Below are positions 12,056 to 25,200 of a stretch of 64,000 bases of DNA, one piece after another. The DNA is from Adineta ricciae. Its lineage: Eukaryota; Rotifera; Eurotatoria; Adinetida; Adinetidae. How positions within the stretch are numbered: the stretch's first letter is position 1; each line of letters starts with the position of its first letter. The position numbers and the translations under genes are program-made. The stretch is taken from the NCBI GenBank assembly GCA_905250025.1, contig CAJNOJ010000108.1, forward strand, positions 1 through 64,000, given 5' to 3'. The notes under the pieces are model-generated. The model worked only from the letters and a program-made list of their open reading frames with translations. It did not search any database and was not told where the DNA came from.

Positions 12056-15000
12056 TATATCTTCTAGTTCGACAATGATTGTAAAATATCTCTGTGAGAT
12101 TCGATTTATTGTGAGGAAAAAAAGAACGAAATTAGTCAATAGATTGTGTACCAAGGCGATAATTGATACCGATTAGATAACTCATGTCTTTTCGAACTTT
12201 AATCAGGGGAGACAGGACTGTTTTGTATATCTATTGAATAACAAAAACTATTCTGTTTCTTAAATAAATGTGAAAGTTGAGTTAACTTCTGCTTTACACG
12301 ATCATTGGATCCTCCGACAAACCATAAGAGATCGATTTTCCTAAGAGAATACAATTCAGTTCATTTCTTTGAAGACTTTCTTTGTTTCAATCTCTGTTAT
12401 TTCATTCTAATCGTCTATAGTAATTACGATCATTATTCAACAATAAAAGAGAAATTAATCAGTTTTTTTAGAAATCGTTTTCATAGAAACCAAAATATGA
12501 TCTTATGATAATTTTCTATTCAATGAATTTGAAACTAAAACAAACTTTTGGATTTTCTCATTTATCGCAATTCAATAAAATCTTTTCTAAAAAATATTTC
12601 TTCTTTTCCATAGCGAGGAAGAAAGTTTATTTTTTCAATCGGCTGTGTCATTTTACACGGTCTACCGTAACAAAAAACTTCTTTTCTTCTATCAAATCGT
12701 TACTTAGCATCACTTCTGTTTCTTTTTCTTAAGATTTCGCTTCGTCTCTCCACATTGACTTATTCGTTAAAATATCTTATTCATTGATCAACAAGAATAC
12801 TTCATTTGACATCTTTCACTGCTTTAAGAAAAGATGGATAACATTCAAATTATAACTGACTGTTCAAATCATCGATTGATAATGAAAAGTAGTCTTATTT
12901 CATAAGTTGCATGACTTTACTTGCCATTTGTAAATACACTGGTTTACTCGACTGTAATTCGAAGTTTTTATGCAAAATATTTTACTTTTACTTTATCAAC
13001 AATTTTCTGTAAGTTAATCGGTACTCTTACCGCAAGTGTTCTTCTTTTTTCATCATTTCTTTCTCAAAATTCTTCACGATGAAGTCATACAAATACTCAA
13101 CGATTCTAAATCATATTTTTCTATAATGTTAATTGAAAATTGCGTGAGAGTGTTAAGTCCTGTTGGTGATCCTCTACTAGATATGTGTTGTACAATCGAT
13201 ATATTTTAATTCATTGATTTGTTTAATGCATCGCAATATTGTAAACAAAGAAAAACATTATGCAAATCATACATGTGAATGAACATCCGATGAAACGTGT
13301 CATCTATCATAAAGATAAGCCATTTAATGGAATGGAATTTCATATGCTGTGTTTCTATCATTAATTATTGGGACTGTTCTAGTAGAAGATTTTGATATTT
13401 CAATGAAATAAGTAGAATATATCCAAGTAGTAATATGTCATCATGGAAAATCGATAAATTCATTTTATACTTTGGGTAACTTTAGATGATCTGTTAGGAA
13501 AATCTCAATAAGAAACCAAAGAAAAACAGGTTGATAATCGCCTTCAGAAATTGTTTAAAATATTAATCAATTCTTTTCTCAACTTGTTAATGAAGTGTGA
13601 AATATCAAGAACTGCAAAAAAAGTAACTTTTCACATTTATATCTTGTTCAAACGTGCATGTCGAAACTAAGTCGATAATGTTGAACTAATTTAATGTTTT
13701 CGTTTCTTTAATATCCAAATATACCAAGTACAGATTTCTCTTATAAAAGAAACGAAGATGAAAACATGATCAACAAGGAGACATAGTGACAACATCAAGA
13801 TTTAACAAAGAGAAAAAGTCAGTGTTAATCGTCAATTTGTATATCCTATTTCTCTTTTAATTGATTGAAAATGAATTCACTTATACTTCCATGCAGTTTC
13901 ACATATTTTGAGACTTCTTTAGTCAAATCAGCAAAATTTTGTGTTGATTGCACTAAGCGTAATTGTACTTCTTATAAACAACATAGTATATCACAACGAT
14001 GCGGGAATCATTTCTTGCTAAGTCATAACTGATCTGCTATGTCGATTACAAATCAAATTCATTCGTGATATTCAGAGAAAAGACGATCGTTTCTCTTACG
14101 TCGTATCGGAAAGCAGCAGAACGAAACTATATTTCCATCAAGTACACATGGTGTACTTATCGTTAGCGAAAAAGAAATAGTCGTGTTCATACTGTGACCA
14201 AACAAGAGAATATAGCTAAAGATCAATATTCAAGTTCATTAGATATTGAGCAATTCTACATAGGATAATTGTTCCTTTTTTATTTCTGATTTTGAAAAAG
14301 ATTGTATAGACTGAACAAGAAAAGAACGTATGATTCTTGAAAAATCTTTTCTTCTATTTCTCGTGAAATTTTGAAGTTGACCTGTATGATGTTGTACTGT
14401 TTGATTAACGATTTCAGCGTAATAGTTGTTTTTGAAAACAATCAGATCCTTTTTGCTTAGCTTATAAATGATGATCAAAGTAGATAAGTAAAGGTTCTTT
14501 TGTATTTTTTTCATTGTAATGGGTAGTCCAGTTATAATGGTGGTCTCTGCATTTTGACTACAACTGCACTGATGTTTCATTTATGGAGTTGATTCTTTTA
14601 CCAAAAAATACGCTCTCATATTCTCGCCGAAATGATAATGAAACACATCATCACAGCAACCGACGAAAGAAAACTATGTGAATATAATTTGACAGAAATG
14701 GAATACCCAGCATTCAAAGCTAACAATTACTTCTTGAGTAAAATGGTTCCATTCTGTATCGGCTATTTTAAGAGCAAGGTATACTAAAAGACGCAGCATG
14801 AAAAGTTCTACAAGTTGCTCGGAAAATTTTCTTTTAACGATATAGAGATTTTTTCAAAGTGAAGGATATTTTGGGCGCGACTTGCGAGAGAATGGTTTCT
14901 TTACTATACCCTTTTAATCAAACAATACAGTTCATTAAAAGAACGTAGAATGCGGTAAGGCACGTAATAGCTCTAAACAGATGATTCTAGAACAGGATTT

Positions 15001-15579
15001 CAACGTAGTACTATTGTCTTATGATCGTTGGATACTCGTTTCAAATTTTCATCATTTTTTTAGCAAAAACGAATTCGAAGCAAATTTATTCTCACTGTTT
15101 ATGAGAGTCATCCTCTCAACATGTTTCTCTGGTAAATTTTAGTAGTGAATCTTTACGAATGAGATAGATAATCACCTTTGTTAGAAAAAAATGCATTCCC
15201 AGGGTATAACTCGTTGTCAGAGATAAAAGTACATTCTTCGATGTTTCCCGACGGATGAGAAAAATCTCTTCCTCGCTTATATAAGTGAAAAAAGAAAAAG
15301 AACTCTTTTCGCTAACGTAATTCTATGTCAGACCTCTTTTTCTTTCCTTTTCTCAAAAAATTCTATCTTCTGCTGAGTTCATTCTGGTCGATGATAAAGT
15401 ATCTTCATAGGTTACATTCAATAATACTCTCCTTCACATTCCAGAGCAGTTCAAAGGAAATTTATGTGAATCTATTCATCGTATTTAGTGGAATACTTTT
15501 ACACGTGACTTTTTTGTTTCTTTTAGCTTGTTGTTCATTAGCGAACGCACGAAAGTCATATATGGAAATTTCATAACTC
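12056..15579. other. 3.5-kb region without a supported gene
   Basis: AT-rich. A minus-strand open frame at 14239-14580 (113 codons, starting MKHQCSCSQNAETT) is the longest, with no recognisable motif. A plus-strand frame at 15325-15576 (83 codons, hydrophobic, ending ARKSYMEIS) stops 3 nt before the DUF3431 start and might be an upstream ORF or leader exon. Neither is called as a gene. Confidence 0.35.
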
Positions 15580-16688
15580 ATGTATTATTATATTCGTTGT
15601 TATCGAATAACCATCATGACAAGTAAATCAATTCGCACAGCATTTAAATTTCTCGCCAGACAGCATTTTCTAATCTTTGCTTGTTCGTTTATTTTATTAA
15701 TTAATCTTATTTTCTATCTTAATAAATGGCATTATGAATTTAAATATCCAAATAGACATACAAAACTTTTATATCTAACTCCTCAAGAAAATAATACTTA
15801 CAATGATGTGATTTCAGCAGCAAATCCATTCGATATTGTAATTAGTTATTATTCCGAAAGTACTGATTATGTTGCTCAATATGTTCGTTATTTACGAAAT
15901 GTTGCAAATTTAAAGAAACTTCGTCCACGTATTATTGTTTACAATAAAAATTCTCGAATAAATAATCAAGTTTTAAAACTTCTTCTCGATGCTGATATCA
16001 TTCAATATCTACCTAATTTAGGTCGAGAGGGTGCAACTTATCTCTATCATATTGTCACAAATTATCATGTTCTTGCTGATCACACAATCTTTTCTCAAGC
16101 AGGTGTTGAAGGTCTTACTGGTAGTGGTTTAGCTAATTGGTATTTTGATCGATTAGAATATCAATTCAATTCATCTGTTGGTTATATGCCCTTAGTGAAT
16201 AGTAACATGATAACAACATATGATTGTGGTACACATCGAACAGGAAATTTTCCCAGATTAGTACAGATTTGGTCAATGCTTGAACAAAGTTTATGTCCAC
16301 CTGGAGGACAGGCAGTAAGTTTTACCAGTGAGCAAAAGTTCTTGATAAACTAAAATTTGTATATATTAAGGTTGCATTTCGTGGTCAATTTCTTGTAAGT
16401 AATAAACGAATAAAGAGACGACCGTTACACATTTATAAATACTTCTATGAGCTTATCACAGTAAGATGAAATTATTTTAAATATAGATGCATGTAGCTAT
16501 ATTTGAAGGCAAATACTTCGCATTGGCTTCATCGTGATATTCGCTCGTTGTTTTTTAAATCAACACCAGATAATCCAATATTTGGCCATACGATCGAACG
16601 TTCATGGACAATTTTATTTAAATGTTATCAACCTGATCTATACGAACGATGTCAACGAAGAGAGTGTGCATGTTTTGATGAGTCTTAG
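15580..16688 (+). CDS. DUF3431 family membrane protein
   Basis: Three exons (15580-16314, 16371-16460, 16509-16688; introns of 56 and 48 nt) give 334 residues, or 322 if the second in-frame ATG at 15616 is used. It is a type II membrane protein: hydrophobic segment (LIFACSFILLINLIFYL) near the N terminus, then a lumenal domain. The domain shows hallmarks of DUF3431: FDIVISYYSES, the PNLGREGATYLYHIV block, the DHTIFSQAG block and the C-terminal NPIFGHTIERSW. DUF3431 is best known from fungi and bacteria and is found next to glycosyltransferase-like genes; its activity is unknown. The taxonomic spread makes horizontal gain plausible, though introns show it is now a host-style gene. Confidence 0.7.
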
Positions 16689-16770
16689 ACATTTTTCTCA
16701 CTATTTATTATTTCTACGGTAGTATAAGGAAAAGTAACACAGTAGTCATTCACACTAAAACAACTGGAAA

Positions 16771-19700
16771 TTAAATTTGATCAATAAGATCACTGAGATC
16801 ATCATATTGACTCAATAAGTTTTCGTTTTCAGCATTAGCTAAATCACTGCTATCATCCGTAACCGCTAATTGTTCCATGGCATTGATAACATTGGTATTA
16901 TCCATACTAACATCAACGATATCAATGAGCTCGTTTTCAATTTTGATGTCGTTCGCAGAAATGAGTTCATTTGTTGATGTCAATGCATTGTCCACTGATA
17001 TTGTCGCAGCAGATTCAACTGTATTGAGTTGCCCAAGTTGACTTGAACTTATACCGATAGCTGCCGCTGCTGCTTCTTGTAATTGTTTCTCTTTTCGAAC
17101 CATAGCGTTTGCGAGTGATGCTGAAGATTTCGCTTTGGATTCAACAACAGGATCGGCTTCGAAATCAGATTTCAACCATTCAGCCATGTCAGAGAAAAGA
17201 AAAACACCATGGAGACTTGGATTAAGTTGACACGGAAGAGTTGTACAAGGTTCGATTGGATCTGGTTCATCGATTAACTCTTCATCTTTGTAAAATTTAT
17301 AATCAATACAATTCGCTGTATATTTTTGTTGATGTACACGATAATGATTACGTAGACGAGTGGCTGTCGGTACGTACTGTTTACAAATTGAACAAACACG
17401 AGAATGAAGTTTTGTTTGTACAGATGGACAATACGAATCGAATGGCAAAAACAAATTATTCGTTCGTTCCATGACAATGCCATGAAATTGAATGCGTTGA
17501 AATAAAGTACCATAATAAGGTGAGATGAGATTTGTGGCGGCATTCGACGATTCGAGTTCTGCTAAACTAACACCAGCAGTTGAACGATCAAATGGAACGG
17601 GCGGTGGCAGAAAACGATGTGGAAATACTTGAATATAATTTGAACGCCATAGACCACAACATTCCGGTTTTGTACAACGAATTATTTGTATAGAATATTG
17701 ACTTTGAAAAACATGTGTGGCACACCAATATCTACAACAGTTTATCATCAGAAAACGGATTCGTTCAAAGTGAAATAGCATACTCATCAATAGTATTAAT
17801 GGGTTTGACTGGAATATCAGAAATTAAATGTTGAGTTGGAGCAGGTCGGTTGCGAGTGACACGAAGATGAAGCGGTGTTTCTTCTTCTTCATCACAAATA
17901 CTATCGATGATAACAATACGATTTCAAACAATATACTAAATTCGAAATTAACTTACTCATCAACAATTGTGTCCAACGTAAATTGACTATCAATTAATCG
18001 AATAGTATCATCAATAGTTTCTGTTGGTTCAACATATTCTGCGTAAACAGGATACTGATCAATCATATCCATATTCCAAACTTCTCCGAGAACGTCACCG
18101 GCTCTTTTCAAGTTGTTTTTCTCTAACTCACTATTGATAGTCACACCACTCACATTCAGATGTGTACCAAAATAATCATGAGGTAAAACTAAACCAGTTA
18201 AATCTTGTGACAAAGATGCTAAACGCCGTTCGACAACGTTGAATGTTCTTTGGCCCGGTGCTTGCGCCACAATGAACAAAGCATCGAGATTATATTTTTT
18301 GAATTTATTTATTGCTGAAGTCAGTGTCGACGGCAACCGTGTGTAATCCGTAGGTTCCAGGCTATCTACACCCATGATAATAATTGGTTTTATCGTTCCA
18401 ATATGATTTCGAGCAGTTCTTTCAAATTCTTTTAATTTAACTATGCAATCAAAATCGACATCTTCGCTGTCGGAAGTAAATCGATCATATTTTGCTGATC
18501 GAATTGAGATATACGTTGGACCTGCATAGTTAAGGACACCAGTATCATCAATAAAACATGATGCATAAACTCTAGAAATGAATTGATGAAAGGCGAGTTT
18601 CCAATCGACAGCAACGAAACATACGTGGGTTTTAATTGATAAGGAATGCTCGATGTTATCGATGTTGGATTTGTTGTACTTATTTGATAATCTAAATGCA
18701 TTATGAACGGTGAACGTCCTCTAGCTGATGGTCGACCAATTCGAACAGAAGCTTTTCGATCTTGAATCAAGTAAAAGACACATTCATTGCCAAATGTTCC
18801 AGCTAAATCTTTAATATGTTGTAAAGTTGCATTAACGAAATGACAATCTAAATAATCAGCTTATCGTTTAGTGTGATATTGCAAATGTGGTCAATTTGTA
18901 TTACCTTCGTGTTTTACTTGTTCGACTTCTTGATATTTTCGAAGACGAACAGGTTCTGTATTCACTCGTTTTTTCCCATCTTCACTGAAAATTCCTGCTG
19001 GTATTAATCTAACGACAAATTGAAATTTAGAAAAAAAAATCATTCATGTTTGTTGTCTCCTTTACCGATAATAAGTTGATGAGCGTCGAATTTCAAAACC
19101 GCGTTCTTTAACTTTAAGCCGTAGGTCATCTAGTGATGCGCACGGTGTAGGATTCAACAATCGAGGATTGACTTCGGTTGCTCCACCAATTCGAGCAATT
19201 TCTTCCATTGTTTGGATTAAATCTGGACAAATGTTATCAATTTGTACACGAATTGTCGCAGGTTTGTAAAGTGCTAAGAGTTCGGAAGCAACTTCTGGAT
19301 CGGCAGCGCACAGTGTCTCGACATAGCGTTTCTTCCGTTGACGATATCGTGCAGATGAACGTTGTTTCGATTGTAGACGACTTAATTCAGCTTTGCGCTC
19401 CTTTTTCTGTTGAAGTAATTTCTTTAATGTTTGATTTGAATCTGATGTTGATAAACCCATATTTTTCACTTGAATCAAACTAGCAATACGTTCGGAGATC
19501 TCCTTAATTTCTTTTATAACTCCTTCCTGAACGGGAGTTTTGATTCGACTTTCACTTGCAAGACGTCGAGCTTGAATTTTAGCAACACGCGCTTCAGCTC
19601 GCGCATGTGCTCTCGCAAGCGAACGAGCAACCCACGGTTTACTGGGATCATTGAATTCGGAAAGCATCATCGAATCGCGTTTCGTAAATGTTGGTTCAAC

Positions 19701-20104
19701 AGGTATGATAATATCGTTTTCTAATTCTCGCTCATATGGTTCATATTCATCATCAGATGATAATGTTCGTTTACGTTCGTTTGTTGCTGTTGTTGTGCTA
19801 ACCGGTTTTTCCGGCTTCGGTGGATTATCAGTCGTCGTTGCCTTGACGGTTTCTTGGCTTCCAGATTCCTTCGCAAGTTCTAAATATTTTTCGATTTCAA
19901 CTTTAACCAATTGCGCATTATTTTTTATCTTATTCCATTCAAGTTCAGTATTGTAATGGCATGCCTATGAAAAACAATTCTTTATGTGAGACGATCATAG
20001 ATATTGAAGATTATAATTACGTATTTGGTCATACCAGGATGACCTTTCTTATATGCATCAGCAAAAGATTTAAATAGAGCAAGCTGAGGGTTTTTCGAAG
20101 CCAT
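16771..20104 (-). CDS. DDE (RNase H-fold) transposase-like protein with zinc-finger tail
   Basis: A multi-exon gene; the first exon starts MASKNPQLALFKSF at 20104 and the last ends at 16771. N-terminal third: charged, with a coiled coil and a basic block (SARYRQRKKRYVETLCAADPEV). The middle resembles a family of large uncharacterised proteins in molluscs and cnidarians with a DDE-type core: FYLIQDRKA (first Asp), PIIIMGVDSLEP (second Asp), FNVVERRLASLS (Glu), followed by LVLPHDYFGTHL. The C-terminal part has a conserved TKPECCGLWRSNY block, RFLPPPVPF, and a C2H2-like finger (CSICKQYV...HYRVHQ). Short introns (about 53 nt) interrupt the domain and no stop or frameshift was found, so this is an intact host-style gene, perhaps domesticated. 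The family label rests on motif memory; no terminal repeats were found. Confidence 0.65.
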
Positions 20105-21351
20105 TCTGATGTTGCCACTTTACTAATTGATCTAAAGCAAATGTTTATATTCTGTACAGGATATTTTCATTCTGTTCAGCAATATGAAACTACTGGTGTA
20201 TATTGTTTCTTTCTCGTTGTTTTACTCGACTTTCGTATTTCTTTATGAATGTATAATTTATATGTGTACACTGCAGAGAAAGAACGTAAAACGATATCTT
20301 ACCTGTGTTCAACTTAACTACTATGTATTTGCAAACAACAAGAAGAGAGAGGATAAGAAGATATTGTGTTACAATTTGAAACTACGCTCGAAAAAAATTA
20401 TATATCTTGGCGACTACACATTAACTATACGCAAAAATACTCATACAAGAACAGCGATCATGACTTCCTCAACGTAATGCTCAAGTATTCAATACGAAAA
20501 CACGACTATGTTACATCGTGAGGCGACTTCCAATGTTATTTATAATATACACATTGATTTTGTCATTATCTACGACTGATTTAACAGACGAGTTGATGCG
20601 AAGAAAAGCATATTTGCATTTTACATATTCGTTGAACTTCACTTACCGGTAACATATGAGCTATATGTATTGATAAGCAAATGAAAGCGTATATGCACGG
20701 CTTGTTGTTTAGTAATATGTGAAAAGAACGAAAAAAGACGATGTGACCGTGTCGTGACCCTGATTTTTACGCATTGAGTACCGAGAGCGAAATATGTTTT
20801 GTTGCTCACTGTTCAACAAAATTGATAACTAGTTTTCCTTCGATTCCAAACCAAACAATGTCTTTTTTGTACCATTTATCTGTCTGTATTCTCTGAATTC
20901 TTGAAAACCACGGTAAAATCACTTCTATCGTTCTTGAGCATTTTTTGTGTCCAAAACAAATTTATTCCTGAATCATTAATCAAACTGTTTCAAATTTTGA
21001 TTTACAGTAAGTTTTCCACAAAGTTTTCGTTCTTCCCTGTTCCTATTTAACTAGAGCGACATCTTTAATGCAATAGATGTAGTATCAATAAGTCTATAAT
21101 AACATTCGTTATGTAAAGATTTTCTTGAACACATTTTTACAGATATTTTATATTGAATGAGCGTTGTTTCATGTCGATTAGCAAATCTTTCCATCGAACT
21201 GAGGAGGCGCATTTAAACATTTTGATTGGTCGACAGAGAATAATCAATCAAAATGGGGTAAAGAATTCAATAAACAAAGACTCACCATTATACGATCATT
21301 TTCATCCATTTTCGAAAAGTTTTCAAGAGAAACCGATCTTCATTCCAACCA
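20105..21351. other. Divergent intergenic region
   Basis: Lies between the minus-strand transposase-like gene and the plus-strand NUDCD3 convoy, so it should hold both promoters. No coding signal. An acceptor-like tttttacag ends at 21142, about 210 nt before the NUDCD3 start. Confidence 0.4.
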
Positions 21352-22184
21352 TGACTTCAACTTCTGGTGAAAATCCTAGTGAAAGCGAAACTCCTGAAGC
21401 ATTGTAAGGAAAAATTCTGATCTTTTACCCAAAGTTATCTATCGATTAAGAGAACAAAAAGGCTTTCAATCCCGTCCGGAAACACATAACGGTGCTGAAC
21501 GTGATCTCTATTCTTGGACACAAACCATCGGCGATATCGATGTTCGCGTCAAAGTAAAATCAACTTTTGATATCGATCTTTTCATCGAATCGATCTGATA
21601 TGTTTAGATTCCGAAAACGATTAAGAAAGGCAAAGAAGTCAAAGTTACTTTGGCGAAGCAACACGTTAAAATCGATTTAATCGAACCGACTGGTACTCGA
21701 ACAATCATCGATAGCGATTTACCATGGCCAATACGTGCCGAAGAGTCAACATGGAGTTTAGTTCCCGGTGAACATATTCATGTAAATGAAATTTTTTACA
21801 AAATATATGTGTAAACTTTCGTTTGACGATTAGATTTCGATGGAAAAAGCGCTGGAACGTTGGTGGGAAAACTTTTTGGTCGATGAGAAGAAAATTAACT
21901 TGAAACATATTCTGCCTGAGAAATCAATGGAGGATTTAAACCAAGAAGAACAGATGAAAATTCATCAAATGATGTATGATCAGAGACAAAAAGCCATGGG
22001 TTTACCAACGTCAGAGGAACAAGTAGAAAAAGAAATTTCTAAGTTGATATTTTACCGTGAAATGCTGGTTCTTGTTTAGAAATACCAGGATATAATGAAA
22101 CAGGCGTGGAATGCTGAAGGATCTCCGTTCAAAGGACAACCTTTTGACCCTTCTATAGTTCAATCGATGCGAAAATCAGAATAA
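21352..22184 (+). CDS. NUDCD3: NudC domain-containing protein 3-like (CS/p23 domain co-chaperone)
   Basis: HSP90-associated co-chaperone of the NudC family; in animals NUDCD3 stabilises the dynein intermediate chain. The start MTSTSGENPSESETPEAL joins across a 47-nt intron to EQKGFQSRPETHNGAERDLYSW. A CS domain follows: YSWTQTIGDIDVRV, IPKTIKKGKEVKV, STWSLVPGEHIHISMEKA. Then come the family's C-terminal helix WWENFLVDEKKI and the block AWNAEGSPFKGQPFDPS, nearly invariant in NUDCD3. The long N-terminal region of the vertebrate protein is reduced. It is the first gene of a close convoy: the BMS1 start codon lies only 33 nt after its stop. Confidence 0.88.
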
Positions 22185-22207
22185 TTCTTGTTAATTTTCT
22201 TTTTATG

Positions 22208-22217
22208 TTTCTTTCAG
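22208..22217 (+). promoter_or_regulatory. Trans-splice acceptor-like site before BMS1
   Basis: The 33 nt between the NUDCD3 stop and the BMS1 ATG are T-rich and end in tttctttcag directly before the ATG. With no upstream BMS1 exon possible in that space, a spliced-leader acceptor is the simplest reading. Confidence 0.6.
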
Positions 22218-25200
22218 ATGGAGGAAAAGCGCAAAGCATTTCGAAAGCAAACAACAGGCGTGAAGGCTGAACGACGAAAGAAAAAGAAACAAGATGAAGA
22301 AAATCCCGAGTCAAAAAAAGCAACAACCCTAGAAGAAGCAAAACGACGTAACCCAAAAGCGTTTAGTATACAAAATCCCATCAAAGCTCAACAAGAATTT
22401 CGGCGGTAATGCGACAAATTTGTGTTTCCAGTCAATCGAAAACGATTTGATATATATATAGGAGTCAGGATATCAAAGAGAAACGAATACATCTACCCGA
22501 AGTCGATCGAACGCCGCTTGAACCCCCGCCTGTTGTTGTTGCCTTAGTTGGACCTGCGAAAGTTGGCAAAAGTTTATTAATGAAATGTTTAATTAAGAAC
22601 TTTACAAGACAACGACTAACTGATATTCGAGGACCAGTAACAGTTGTTTCAGGGCGAAAACGTCGAATTACGTTTATTGAATGCCGAAATGATATTAATT
22701 CAATGATTGACGTTGCGAAAATAGCTGATCTAGTAAGATATGTTCTTTCGTGTCGATTATGATCGATTTGTGTTTGGATAGGTCTTGCTTTTAATCGATG
22801 CAAAATTTGGTTTTGAAATGGAAACGTTCGAATTTTTAAATATTGCACAAATCTATGGTTTGCCGAGAATTATGGGTGTTTTAACTCATATGGATTTGTA
22901 TAAAAAAATGAATAAGCAATTGAATAAGCGTAAAACTCAGTTGAAACACCGATTTTGGACGGAAATTTATCATGTAAACTTTTCATTCATGTTTATTTTG
23001 GACTGATTTGAAAATATTTCAGGGTGCGAAATTATTTCTCATGTCTGGAATGAAAAACAACGAATATATCCAACGTGATGTTCAGAATTTAGCAAGATTT
23101 ATTTCTGTAATGAAATTTAAACCATCTACATGGAAAACGTCACATCCATTTGTTGTTGCCGATCGGTAAACTCTTCTTCTGATGTCTGTCTTTTCCTTCT
23201 ATTCATCGATTTCTAGAATGGAAGATCTAACAGAACCCGAACTGATTCGAACGGATCCTTTGTGCAATCGTACAGTGTGTCTGTATGGTTACGTACGCGG
23301 ATGTCCAATTAAATCTGATACACCGATTCATATTCCGGGTATGTGGATTTGAGTTTTTCTTTTAGAAATGTGAAGATGCTTTGTCTTTTAGGTTGTGGAG
23401 ATTATAAATTGACCAATATATCAGCTTTGCCAGATCCGTGCGCACTGCCAGCCGATCGGTCGGGAAAAACTAAACAAGCTCGACGAGTTTTGAACGAAAA
23501 AGAACGACTTCTTTACGCACCATTTTCTGGTGTTGGTGGAATTGTTTATGATAAAGATGCTGTTTACATCGAATTAGGTGGTTCACATTCACATCGAGCA
23601 GCAAATAATAACGAAAAAGTAAAGTTCAGTTGAATAGAAAAGAGTGTAAATGATTGAAAGATGTTTTAGACAAGACCAATCAATGAATATGTAGCAAACA
23701 TTTTATCAACAAAACAAACAATCGAAGAAAAGGTGGCATCGAGTCACTTGAAGTTGTTTGCTGATAGTGAACCAATCACAGCTGAAGAAGAGTAGGTGAA
23801 ATTTGTTACCGGTTGTATTCATATCGGTTTTCTAGACAAGTCCCAGAACGAAGAAAAGTGAGATTTGAAACAGAAGATGAAGATGTTCCTGAAGAAGATG
23901 ACGAAGAAGACCAAGACGAAGATGAGGAAGACGAAGGTGAAGATGAGGAAGAAGAAGAAGAAAATGATGATGATGATGATGACGAGGTCAGTATAGAGTG
24001 GAAAAATAGCAACCAATAATTACTCTTATGCTCATTTTTTAGGAATCTGAACATGAAGAATTCGGTAAATGATTTGTTTATTTGCGAGTTATGTTCTCAT
24101 GTATTGGTTTCTCAGGCTCGTCATGGAAAGAAAATATTTCCAAGAAATTTGCAATTAGTTATGTACCAAATAAAGCCATCAATTGGACAAAACTTGTCTA
24201 TGGTAAGCAGCGAGCAATTCAATGTTACACGAAAGAAAAAATTTGCTTTTATCTGATGTGCAGAAAAAGGAGGTGAAGATGCATCGGTTGAAGATCTGAA
24301 TTCAAATAATGATAATGGAGAAGTTGGCGGTTTATTTCGTGTGTCTCGTCAGAAGAAGATCAATGTTAACGATCAAGAAGATTATACGTTGGATAATCAA
24401 AGCGAAAAACGTAATTGGGATTTAGATGATGTAAGATTTACGAATGAAGGGAAAAGAATGATGATGAAGTTTTCATTTGTAGGTTTGTGAATTAATTCGT
24501 GATTGTTTTGTAACTGGAAAATGGGAGAAAGATAAAGATGCCGCGAAATTACTTGCCGAAGATGATGAAATGAACGATGATGATGGTTTGTTATTCCTTT
24601 GATTTGTGAGGAATTCGAAGAAGACGTTTGTTTTTAGAAGATCTATTTGGTGACTTTGAAGATCTTGAAACAGGTGAAAAGAGTGAAGAAAAAGATAACG
24701 AAGAAATGGAATTCGATGGTAAGAATGTTAGATTTCTATTGAATCGCTCCGCAACGAAGTTATTTAGATGACGACGATGATGAAGGAGATGAAGATGGCG
24801 ATGGTAAAGATGACGAAGAAGCGACACTTCGATCTAAAAAAGCAAAATTAAAATCTACATTCGATGCTGAATATGATCAGTCGAAAGATCCCGACTCGAA
24901 ATACCTCGATGAACTAAAAAAAGAAGTCGAAATACAAACGAAAGTATGACACACACTTTGTGAAACTTTCTTTCAAAATATCCCATTCTTTGTCTAGTTG
25001 AATCGGTCCGAATTCGAAAATATGCCTGATGATGTTCGTGTTCTCTACGAAGGTTATCGTCCTGGAATGTACGTTCGTTGTGAATTAACGCAACTTCCTT
25101 GTGAATTCGTCAATAATTTCGATCCTCGATACATAACCATTCTTGGCGGAATGCCTGTAACAGAATCTCATACAGGCTACATTCAAGTTCGTTTGAAAAA

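Noticed and set aside
14239-14580. 113-codon minus-strand frame
   Set aside because: Has an ATG but no recognisable domain, no clear splice or leader context and AT-driven composition.
15325-15576. 83-codon hydrophobic frame ending just before the DUF3431 start
   Set aside because: Likely 5' leader or chance; the hydrophobic bias follows from T-rich sequence.
23806-24054. Minus-strand poly-Ser frame
   Set aside because: Shadow of the acidic GAA/GAT tract of BMS1.
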